This document shows, piece after piece, positions 1 through 5,535 of a stretch of DNA of 6,744 nucleotides; position 1 is the first letter of the stretch, and every line of letters begins with the position of its first letter. The position numbers and the translations under genes are program-made. Source of the stretch: Methanospirillum sp. (lineage in GTDB: Archaea > Halobacteriota > Methanomicrobia > Methanomicrobiales > Methanospirillaceae); NCBI GenBank assembly GCA_028695895.1, contig JAQVIE010000066.1:1-6744 (forward strand). Direction: 5' to 3'. The notes under the pieces are model-generated. The model was given only the letters and a program-made list of their open reading frames with translations, did no database searches and was not told the DNA's origin.

Positions 1-347
1 GTAATATCTGTCTCCTGGAAGGCATCATTTCCAAGTAATGAAGTCGGAACCTGGCCTGTTATCGCAACCACGGGGATTGAGTCCATGTATGCTGTTGCAA
101 GACCGGTGACCAGGTTGTATGTTCCCGGGCCTGAAGTTGCAAGACAGACACCTGTCTTCCCGCTTGCCCGTGCATAACCGTCCGATGCATGAATTGCGGC
201 CTGTTCATGACGAACAAGGATATGACGAATATCTGCATCATAAAGTTCATCATAAATCGGAAGAACAACGCCACCCGGATAACCAAAGATGATGTCAACT
301 CCCTGTTCCTTTAAACCTTCAATCAGTATTTGTGCTCCGCTTTTCAT
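1..347 (-). CDS. ilvB: Acetolactate synthase large subunit, N-terminal part (cut by window edge)
   Basis: Thiamine-diphosphate enzyme (acetohydroxyacid synthase) condensing two pyruvates to acetolactate, or pyruvate with 2-oxobutyrate to acetohydroxybutyrate, in valine, leucine and isoleucine synthesis. About 115 codons are visible and the rest lies left of base 1. The translation opens [16 protein letters not shown] and continues with the FGYPGG loop (residues 21-26), LPIYDELYD, and RHEQ with the catalytic glutamate at residue 48. [12 protein letters not shown], a GPG loop at 73-75, [16 protein letters not shown] and GNDAFQE follow, the standard IlvB N-terminal order. The ATG at 345-347 is chosen because it matches the family N-terminus and has GAGGG (minus strand, 354-358) six bases upstream. 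The start lies inside the upstream synthase gene (29-base overlap), so the two are co-transcribed and probably translationally coupled. Unusual: the loop reads GPGTYN where IlvB proteins normally have GPGATN. The regulatory subunit gene ilvN would be expected next, outside the window. Confidence 0.95.
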   Translation of the reverse strand, partial: MKSGAQILIEGLKEQGVDIIFGYPGGVVLPIYDELYDADIRHILVRHEQAAIHASDGYARASGKTGVCLATSGPGTYNLVTGLATAYMDSIPVVAITGQVPTSLLGNDAFQETDI

Positions 348-1833
348 GATGTTCCCTCAGAAGATGGTTCATCCCGGTTATGACTGCCTCCACGCTTGCC
401 TGAATAATGTCAGTTCTGGCCCCGCGTGATGTTATGATCTGTCCGTCTTTCATCAGTTTTACGGTAACTTCTACCATTGCGTCTGTTCCGCCGGTGACTG
501 CATCCACATGGTACTCCTCAAGCCTGATATCGCCGGCAATTGCCACTGACTGTTGCAATATCCGAAGTGCTGCATCCACAGGTCCGTCACCGGTTGCTGC
601 ACCGGTCACTTCCTTTCCGTTTACCTGCATCGTAACAGAAGCTGTCGGAATTACATTTGTCCCTGAAACAACGGTATACTGCTTAAGTGAGATAACCGGC
701 TTGCATTCAAGAAGCATGACCGCATCAGCAATTGCCATTACATCTGTATCAGTAACCCTTCTGCCTTCATCTCCAAGAGACTTTATTCTTTTGACCATCT
801 CTTCAAGTTGCCTGGGATTTGGTGAATAACCAAGTTCTGTCAGGGCTGCCTTTACTGATGCTGAACCTGAATGTTTTCCAAGAACGATACGTCTTGTTCT
901 TCCTACAAGTTCCGGTTCAATCGGTTCATACGTCCGTGTATCCCGGAAAAGGCCGTGTGCATGGATACCGCTCTCGTGGGTAAACGCCATCGTCCCGACT
1001 ATCGGTTTATTGGTGGCAAAAGGAACTCCGGTTAGGCGGGAGACCAAAGTTGACAAAGGATAGATCTTTCTTGTATCAATCCCTGTATTAACCTTGTAAA
1101 GATGCTCAAGTGCCATCACCACTTCCTCAAACGGGGTATTACCTGCCCGTTCACCAAGACCATTAATGGTCACATGACAACAGCTGGCTCCTGCTTTTAG
1201 TGCAGCAAGTGTATTGGCAAGGGCAAGACCCAGGTCATTATGACAATGGATACTTAACGGTGCAAGACAGAGCGGCGGAATAATCTCTGATGTTACCTCT
1301 GGTGTCAAAAGTCCTACAGTATCACAAAAGCACAACCTGTCTGCACCATGTTCGATACCTGTTGCAAATAGGGATTTAAGAAACCCTGGATCTGCACGTG
1401 ATGCATCTTCACCGGAAAGTTCCACGATAAGACCACGATCCTTTGCATATTCAACAGCTTTCATTGCCATTGAAAAGACCTGTTCCCGTGTTTTTTGCAT
1501 CTTCCGCTCAATATGCAGGTCAGAAACCGGAACTACCAGGTGAACTGAATCAGCCCCTGCATCTGCGGCACAATCAATATCCTGGGGCAATGCCCTGACA
1601 TAGGTGCAACATTCAGCAGAAAGACCTGCCTGTGCAATCAGGCGGATAGCTTCCCGCTCACCCTCTGAAGCAACTGCAGAACCAGCCTCGATGACATGGA
1701 CACCGATGTCTGATAAAGCCGTTGCAATCTCAACCTTGTCCAAAGGAGACAGGGAGATGCCAGGGGTCTGTTCGCCGTCACGAAGCGTTGTATCCAGGAA
1801 AAAAACCTTTTTATCGCGCAATAAAACAATCAC
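319..1833 (-). CDS. cimA: (R)-citramalate synthase / 2-isopropylmalate synthase (archaeal LeuA/CimA family)
   Basis: Condenses acetyl-CoA with a 2-oxoacid. In methanogens the citramalate branch (pyruvate plus acetyl-CoA) feeds isoleucine through 2-oxobutyrate, while LeuA uses 2-oxoisovalerate for leucine. The 504-residue protein has the full architecture: a TIM-barrel HMGL domain with [12 protein letters not shown] (14-25), metal ligands in HCHND (196-200), [20 protein letters not shown] and LGKHSG. A C-terminal LeuA-type regulatory domain (about 365-500) carries GDGPVDAAL, the region where feedback leucine or isoleucine binds in the family. Segments [13 protein letters not shown] and VRALPQDID resemble, from memory, the Methanocaldococcus CimA group rather than the EAGFP form of typical LeuA or AksA. 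Co-operonic ilvB also favours a citramalate role, but substrate specificity is not settled by sequence, and leuA is the alternative name. The start is GTG at 1831-1833, with a GGGAGTGA ribosome binding site ten bases upstream. The last 29 bases overlap ilvB. Confidence 0.9.
   Translation of the reverse strand: MIVLLRDKKVFFLDTTLRDGEQTPGISLSPLDKVEIATALSDIGVHVIEAGSAVASEGEREAIRLIAQAGLSAECCTYVRALPQDIDCAADAGADSVHLVVPVSDLHIERKMQKTREQVFSMAMKAVEYAKDRGLIVELSGEDASRADPGFLKSLFATGIEHGADRLCFCDTVGLLTPEVTSEIIPPLCLAPLSIHCHNDLGLALANTLAALKAGASCCHVTINGLGERAGNTPFEEVVMALEHLYKVNTGIDTRKIYPLSTLVSRLTGVPFATNKPIVGTMAFTHESGIHAHGLFRDTRTYEPIEPELVGRTRRIVLGKHSGSASVKAALTELGYSPNPRQLEEMVKRIKSLGDEGRRVTDTDVMAIADAVMLLECKPVISLKQYTVVSGTNVIPTASVTMQVNGKEVTGAATGDGPVDAALRILQQSVAIAGDIRLEEYHVDAVTGGTDAMVEVTVKLMKDGQIITSRGARTDIIQASVEAVITGMNHLLREHHEKRSTNTD
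354..358 (-). promoter_or_regulatory. Ribosome binding site of ilvB
   Basis: GAGGG on the minus strand sits six bases before the ilvB ATG at 345-347. It lies within the last codons of the upstream synthase gene, so it decides the ilvB start and shows that ilvB can be translated from the shared message. Confidence 0.7.
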
Positions 1834-1843
1834 TCATAGGATG

Positions 1844-1851
1844 TCACTCCC
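1844..1851 (-). promoter_or_regulatory. Ribosome binding site upstream of cimA
   Basis: The minus strand reads GGGAGTGA, close to the complement of the archaeal 16S rRNA tail. It is ten bases from the in-frame GTG (1831-1833) but only six from an out-of-frame ATG (1835-1837), which opens an eight-codon reading frame. The GTG is taken as the cimA start because only its frame enters the conserved enzyme sequence. Confidence 0.6.
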
Positions 1852-1869
1852 AAATTTATTTCGTCTTAA

Positions 1870-1887
1870 GAATGCATATAAATTTTC
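1870..1887 (-). promoter_or_regulatory. TATA-box promoter of cimA
   Basis: On the minus strand TTTATATG (1875-1882) is preceded by GGAAAA, a purine-rich TFB recognition element. Archaeal transcription starts about 25 bases downstream of the box centre, predicting a start near 1853 and a leader of roughly 20 bases that just includes the ribosome binding site. This suggests cimA-ilvB has its own promoter even though the AIM24 gene lies on the same strand 68 bases upstream. Confidence 0.6.
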
Positions 1888-1901
1888 CATGGTCCGTGGA
1901 A
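1885..1901. repeat. 17-bp imperfect dyad abutting the cimA TATA box
   Basis: TTCCATGGTCCGTGGAA has eight-base arms around one central base with a single mismatch pair. It begins at the upstream edge of the TFB/TATA element of the cimA promoter. A protein bound here would touch the TFB site, so it is a candidate operator. No regulator is named. Confidence 0.4.
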
Positions 1902-2681
1902 TCATTTTATATACTGGTGCAAAAAATAAATTCTTTTGGTGCACTTATGCGACGTGGGAAGCATCCTTCCAGTGAAATAGTTGCGCAACCTGGCTTTTGC
2001 CTGAACCCGTGGTTCTATCAATGTCCATATCCAGTCAGCCATCTCACGGATATTCTTTGTCTGGATATACACTTCCCCTGGACCGGTAATCTCGGTGACA
2101 AGGAACTCCCCGCTCAGTAATGTCTCTTTCCATCCTCCAAATTTTGTTACCTTGTACTGGCAGGTATCACTGAAGGCAACCAGGTGAAAGTTATCTACCA
2201 CCAGCCGCTCTCCGGCAGCAAGAACATGTTTGTCTATCGCCCCAAAGGTATTGATAAATAGCAGACCTTCTCCTGATATCTTGATCATAAAGAGGCCCTG
2301 CCCGAACAGCCCCTTGGTAAAACCCTGCCATTCAACATCCAGGTTTACATCTTTTTCTGATGCCAGGTATGCTGTTTTCTGGATGATATAACCTTTTTCC
2401 GGAGCAACATTGAGCAAATCCACATCCCCAAGAGGTGCAGCAGAAAACCCTGCTTTTCCGGTTGCATCAGTTGCTGTAAAATCATTCACAAAAAAAGACT
2501 GTCCGCCCATAAGTGCCATACCAATCGAACCAAGAAGTCCTTTTTTTCTCATGCGGGTGTGAACCTCGATGCCAGGCTGCATCCAGTTCATTGATCCGGC
2601 TTCTGCGGTAATCGACTCTCCTGGCTCAAGTGTCACTTCAAGCATTGCATATGAGGGCTTATATTTGATCTCGTACTCCAT
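1902..2681 (-). CDS. AIM24 / TIGR00266 family protein of unknown function
   Basis: 259-residue protein of the AIM24 family (TIGR00266), a widespread group of soluble all-beta proteins named after yeast mitochondrial Aim24. Their biochemical role is not established. Family knowledge places the domain in the TRAP-like (tryptophan attenuation protein-like) fold superfamily. Visible family features are the N-terminal MEYEIKYKPSYAMLEVTLEP with GESITAEAGSMNWM, a glycine-rich stretch GLLGSIGMALMGGQSFFVN (about 49-67), GLFGQGLFMIKISGEGLLFI, the FGAI turn, and a late GPGEVYIQTKNIREM. There is no signal peptide or membrane helix. The last ~25 residues (after ARLRNYFTGRM) are basic, look unrelated to the family and run into the cimA promoter region. 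The ATG at 2679-2681 begins exactly at the family N-terminus. No good Shine-Dalgarno precedes it, so a very short leader is possible. It shares strand and direction with cimA-ilvB and diverges from ilvC. Confidence 0.85.
   Translation of the reverse strand: MEYEIKYKPSYAMLEVTLEPGESITAEAGSMNWMQPGIEVHTRMRKKGLLGSIGMALMGGQSFFVNDFTATDATGKAGFSAAPLGDVDLLNVAPEKGYIIQKTAYLASEKDVNLDVEWQGFTKGLFGQGLFMIKISGEGLLFINTFGAIDKHVLAAGERLVVDNFHLVAFSDTCQYKVTKFGGWKETLLSGEFLVTEITGPGEVYIQTKNIREMADWIWTLIEPRVQAKARLRNYFTGRMLPTSHKCTKRIYFLHQYIK
1915..1943 (+). repeat. Two direct TGGTGCA heptamers, 22 bp apart, upstream of cimA
   Basis: TGGTGCA occurs at 1915-1921 and 1937-1943, start to start 22 bases, about two helical turns, within the last AIM24 codons and just upstream of the cimA promoter. 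The stretch can also fold as a weak hairpin (GTGCA at 1917-1921 with TGCAC at 1940-1944). The same heptamer makes the arms of the inverted repeat at 2746-2778. Confidence 0.45.
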
Positions 2682-2745
2682 GATTATACTTTAAATTGAC
2701 CTTGCTGTCTGATAAGATAAGCACTCTGGTCTCTGGTCATTATAC

Positions 2746-2778
2746 TGTGGTGCAAACAATGCGCGATGATGCACCACA
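2746..2778. repeat. Perfect 9-bp inverted repeat, candidate operator or leader hairpin of ilvC
   Basis: TGTGGTGCA at 2746-2754 is exactly complementary to TGCACCACA at 2770-2778, with a 15-base spacer containing GCGC. It lies in the divergent region next to the ATTATACT element, where a bound dimer could control both the AIM24 gene and ilvC. If ilvC transcription starts upstream, it could instead form an RNA hairpin. The arm heptamer TGGTGCA recurs at 1915 and 1937. Confidence 0.5.
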
Positions 2779-2872
2779 CGACCGGTAAAGAATTCCAATG
2801 GTTCCACTGATGCCCTGATGAAAGGAAAAAAGATATCCCGTCCACCCAAATGATTGTAAAGAGAGTATAACC

Positions 2873-2877
2873 AGAGG
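2873..2877 (+). promoter_or_regulatory. Ribosome binding site of ilvC
   Basis: AGAGG lies five bases before the ilvC ATG at 2883 and supports that start. Confidence 0.6.
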
Positions 2878-2882
2878 CCATC

Positions 2883-3878
2883 ATGTTAGAGAAATACTAT
2901 GACAAAGATGCCGACATGTCTGCAATCTCATCAAAGATGATAGCAGTCATCGGATATGGATCGCAGGGAAGAGGTCAGGCATTAAACCTTAAAGACAGCG
3001 GGCTTAAAGTCGTTATTGGCCTTCGTCCGGGAAAGAGCTGGGATCTTGCCAGTAGTGAGGGCTTTGAAGTGTTGGAGGTATCCGATGCAGCAAAAAAAGC
3101 TGATATTATTCAGGTTCTTATTCCTGACGAACATCAGGGGGCTGTTTACCGCGACCATATCGCACAGGGACTTACCAAAGGAAAAACCCTCATGTTTTCA
3201 CATGGCTTTAACATCCATTTTGGCCAGATTGTTCCTCCTGTTGATGTGGATGTAATCATGGTAGCACCAAAGGGACCAGGGCATATGGTTCGCAGGACAT
3301 ATACTGAAGGTATGGGTGTTCCTGCGCTGATTGCAATTCACCAGGATATATCCGGCAATGCAAGAAAAACCGCCCTTGCATATGCAAAAGGTATCGGAGC
3401 AACCCGTGCTGTGGTATTTGAAACAAGCTTTCGTGAAGAGACCGAGACAGATCTCTTTGGTGAGCAGGCTGTCCTTTGTGGCGGGATGACATCGCTAATC
3501 AGGGCCGGATTTGAGACCCTTGTTGAAGCAGGTTATGCTCCTGAAATGGCATATCTTGAAGTCCTTCATGAAACCAAGCTCATCGTTGATCTCATATATG
3601 AAGGTGGATTTACCAAAATGCGCAATGCAATCTCCAACACCGCCCAGTTTGGAGACCTGACAAGAGGGCCCAGAGTTATAGGACAGGAGTCATACCTTGC
3701 CATGCAGGAGATTCTTGAAGAGATCCAGTCAGGAGTCTTTGCAAAGGAATGGATGCTTGAAAATATGGTAAACCGTCCGGTTTTTACCGCCATGACCCGG
3801 GCAGATGAAGAACACCTGATTGAAGAGGTCGGAAAAGAGATCAGGGCAACCATGCCCCAGTTTAAGAACATAAAATAA
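2883..3878 (+). CDS. ilvC: Ketol-acid reductoisomerase (class I)
   Basis: Isomerises and reduces acetolactate or acetohydroxybutyrate, made by IlvB, to the dihydroxyacids of valine/leucine and isoleucine synthesis, using Mg2+ and a nicotinamide cofactor in the cytosol. At 331 residues it is the normal length for class I. The N-terminal Rossmann domain shows GYGSQGRG (24-31) and the cofactor loop LRPGKSW (47-53). The active site is complete: H107 in SHGFNIHF, K130 in PKGPGH, metal ligands D190 and E194 in TDLFGEQ, E226 and E230 in the knotted C-terminal domain, and S251 in AISNTA. The ATG at 2883 has AGAGG five bases upstream and gives the typical N-terminus with a tyrosine-rich start (KYYDKDAD). 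It is transcribed away from the cimA-ilvB genes and is followed by a hairpin and T run, so it is probably monocistronic. Confidence 0.97.
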   Translation: MLEKYYDKDADMSAISSKMIAVIGYGSQGRGQALNLKDSGLKVVIGLRPGKSWDLASSEGFEVLEVSDAAKKADIIQVLIPDEHQGAVYRDHIAQGLTKGKTLMFSHGFNIHFGQIVPPVDVDVIMVAPKGPGHMVRRTYTEGMGVPALIAIHQDISGNARKTALAYAKGIGATRAVVFETSFREETETDLFGEQAVLCGGMTSLIRAGFETLVEAGYAPEMAYLEVLHETKLIVDLIYEGGFTKMRNAISNTAQFGDLTRGPRVIGQESYLAMQEILEEIQSGVFAKEWMLENMVNRPVFTAMTRADEEHLIEEVGKEIRATMPQFKNIK

Positions 3879-3911
3879 AGTTCTGTAATCATTCTGGCAA
3901 TCTTTGATGAA

Positions 3912-3939
3912 CCAGGTTAATCTCTGGAATATTTTTTTT
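3912..3939 (+). terminator. Terminator-like hairpin and T8 run after ilvC
   Basis: A short stem CCAG (3912-3915) with CTGG (3924-3927) is followed by AATA and eight Ts (3932-3939), 34 bases after the ilvC stop. Archaeal termination depends mainly on T-rich tracts, so the T run is the stronger element. A second run of six Ts follows near 3993-3998. Confidence 0.5.
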
Positions 3940-4026
3940 AGAATCAGATGTATTACATGTTTCATTATGACTGATAGATTTCTGACCTTTCCTTTTTTAT
4001 GCGTTCACATCAATAGCATTCTATTC

Positions 4027-4042
4027 TGAATTTACAAATTCA
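4027..4042. repeat. 16-bp palindrome upstream of cls
   Basis: TGAATTTACAAATTCA has perfect seven-base arms around two bases and ends 20 bases before the cls ATG. Its AT-rich core (TTTACAAA) might also be the TATA element, which would predict a start near 4060 and almost no leader. Operator or promoter cannot be told apart by eye. Confidence 0.4.
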
Positions 4043-4062
4043 CTTATAGGAAAAGATCTTCA

Positions 4063-5535
4063 ATGCTCCAGGATTTATCATTCTTCATCCATGATTTTAT
4101 CATACCTATAATTTTTATAATGAACATTATTTTTGCGATTACTGTCATTTTTATCGAACGAAAAAATCCTACAACAACTATTGCGTGGCTCATGGCGCTT
4201 GTGTTTCTCCCTGCATTGGGTTTTATCCTCTACCTTTTCTTTGGTCAGAGTTTTTACCGGGATCGGATGTTTAATGTGAAGAAGGAGGATGATGATAAAC
4301 TGACAGAAATCCTCGAATCACAAAAAAAGGAATTATTCATCCATGATGTCCCAGGAGGCCGTCCCATTTCTGATGCATATAAACGAATGATGTTGATGCT
4401 CATGGAAAGCAATAAGGCACCAGTAACAACAGGCAACAGCGTCAGGGTCTTTGTTGATGGAAATGAAAAATTTAACGCTTTGATTGATGCAATCAGGGAG
4501 GCAAAGGATCACATCCACATGGAATATTACATTCTCAAGGATGATGAGATTGGAAATGAAGTCTTTGCAGCACTTAGTGAACGGGCACAGTCAGGAATAA
4601 CAGTCAGGTTTCTTGGAGACGGGCTTGGATCTGCAGGTCCCCGGAGATCATTTTATCAGCCTTTTCTAAACGCAGGAGGAAAACTGGCATTTTTTTTCCC
4701 ATCCCTGGTAAATATCTCTCATCCACGTCTGAATTATAGAAATCACCGAAAAATTGCTATTATTGATGGAAAAACAGGGTTCATTGGTGGTTTTAATATC
4801 GGAGATGATTATCTTAGCAGGGTTTCTGAATGGGCACCATGGCGTGATACAGCAATTCAGGTTACCGGTCATGCAGTTCTTGCCATGCAGATAAGGTTTT
4901 TTCTTGACTGGAATTATGCATCAAAAAAAGACAGGATAGATTATGATATTCGTTATTTTCCTGATGACCAGGCCCCTGAGGATTTCTGGGTTCCTATGCA
5001 GATTGTATCCGGCGGACCTGACACTTACTGGAACCCGATTAAGGAATCATACCTGAAGTTGATAACCCTTGCAACGCAATCGGTGTATATTCAGACCCCG
5101 TATTTTATACCTGACGAAAGTATCTTGGATGCCCTTCGAATGGCCGCTCTTTCCGGGATAGATGTAAGGATTATGATACCGGCAAAACCTGATCACATAT
5201 TCGTGTACTGGGCAGGATACTCGTATATCGAGCAGCTTCTTGACGCAGGAGTCAGGGCATATACATATGACACTGGTTTTATTCATGCAAAGACTATTGT
5301 AGTCGACGAGATTGCAGCGTCAGTAGGAAGTGCCAACTGGGATGTCAGAAGTTTCAGACTCAATTTTGAAACTAATGCTATCATATATGACCAGGAAACT
5401 GCCAGGGAGCTGAAGGAACACTTTTTAAAAGATCTAAATGTCTGTTCTGAACTTACCGCAGAACGGTTTGCAACCCTTCCGATGAAAATAAAGATAAAAC
5501 AGTCAATTTCACGGTTATTCTCTCCGCTCCTCTGA
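4063..5535 (+). CDS. cls: Cardiolipin synthase (phospholipase D superfamily)
   Basis: Membrane enzyme joining two phosphatidylglycerol-type lipids (in archaea archaetidylglycerol, giving archaeal cardiolipin) with release of glycerol; PLD-type members can also use other polar head groups. At 490 residues it has the usual bacterial-type Cls length. Two N-terminal membrane segments are visible (about 11-32 and 38-61), separated by the family segment ERKNPTTTIAW. Two catalytic HKD motifs follow: H228-x-K230-x4-D235 in NHRKIAIIDG and H408-x-K410-x4-D415 in IHAKTIVVD, the second followed by GSANWDVRS. Both are intact. The start ATG at 4063 has a weak, distant AGGA (4048-4051). The 184-base gap before it separates it from ilvC. 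It ends 21 bases inside the convergent PHP gene. The family is abundant in bacteria and patchy in archaea; a Methanospirillum hungatei member has, to my knowledge, been shown to make archaeal cardiolipin. Confidence 0.93.
   Translation: MLQDLSFFIHDFIIPIIFIMNIIFAITVIFIERKNPTTTIAWLMALVFLPALGFILYLFFGQSFYRDRMFNVKKEDDDKLTEILESQKKELFIHDVPGGRPISDAYKRMMLMLMESNKAPVTTGNSVRVFVDGNEKFNALIDAIREAKDHIHMEYYILKDDEIGNEVFAALSERAQSGITVRFLGDGLGSAGPRRSFYQPFLNAGGKLAFFFPSLVNISHPRLNYRNHRKIAIIDGKTGFIGGFNIGDDYLSRVSEWAPWRDTAIQVTGHAVLAMQIRFFLDWNYASKKDRIDYDIRYFPDDQAPEDFWVPMQIVSGGPDTYWNPIKESYLKLITLATQSVYIQTPYFIPDESILDALRMAALSGIDVRIMIPAKPDHIFVYWAGYSYIEQLLDAGVRAYTYDTGFIHAKTIVVDEIAASVGSANWDVRSFRLNFETNAIIYDQETARELKEHFLKDLNVCSELTAERFATLPMKIKIKQSISRLFSPLL

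Larger units (their letters stand above)
2682..2882. other. Divergent intergenic region between the AIM24 gene and ilvC
   Basis: These 201 bases must carry the promoters of both genes. On the minus strand CTTATCTTAT (about 2712-2721) is the best TATA-like element for the AIM24 gene, predicting a leader of about ten bases. On the plus strand ATTATACT (2739-2746) is a candidate TATA element for ilvC; it touches the inverted repeat at 2746-2778 and would give a leader of about 110 bases. A tandem heptamer TCTGGTC TCTGGTC occupies 2725-2738. Promoter assignments are by eye and weak. Confidence 0.4.

Noticed and set aside
59..298. Minus-strand 79-codon frame inside ilvB
   Set aside because: Out-of-frame shadow of ilvB, which has unmistakable acetolactate synthase motifs.
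407..829. Plus-strand 140-codon open frame
   Set aside because: It is the antisense shadow of the conserved regulatory domain of cimA; no ribosome binding site and a Ser/Thr/Ile/Val-rich low-information translation.
1906..1913. Plus-strand TTTATATA, a perfect archaeal TATA consensus
   Set aside because: Nothing transcribed rightward follows it; only the antisense of the AIM24 gene lies downstream. The symmetric AT string may simply be part of the cimA upstream region.
1604..2120. Plus-strand open frames of 123 and 132 codons across the cimA start and AIM24 end
   Set aside because: They run antisense to conserved coding sequence and to the cimA promoter, with no family-like sequence.
2806..2826. 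CTGATGCCCTGATGA resembling C box elements in the ilvC leader
   Set aside because: No matching D box or closing stem follows; a chance repeat of CTGATG is simpler.
3256..3965. Minus-strand frames opposite the ilvC 3' half
   Set aside because: Antisense shadows of a complete ketol-acid reductoisomerase; no start signals.
3904..3980. C/D box RNA-like arrangement (TTGATGA ... CTGA with flanking AATCT/AGATT)
   Set aside because: The C box has T instead of a purine, no internal D'/C' pair is visible, and the stretch holds the T8 terminator-like run.
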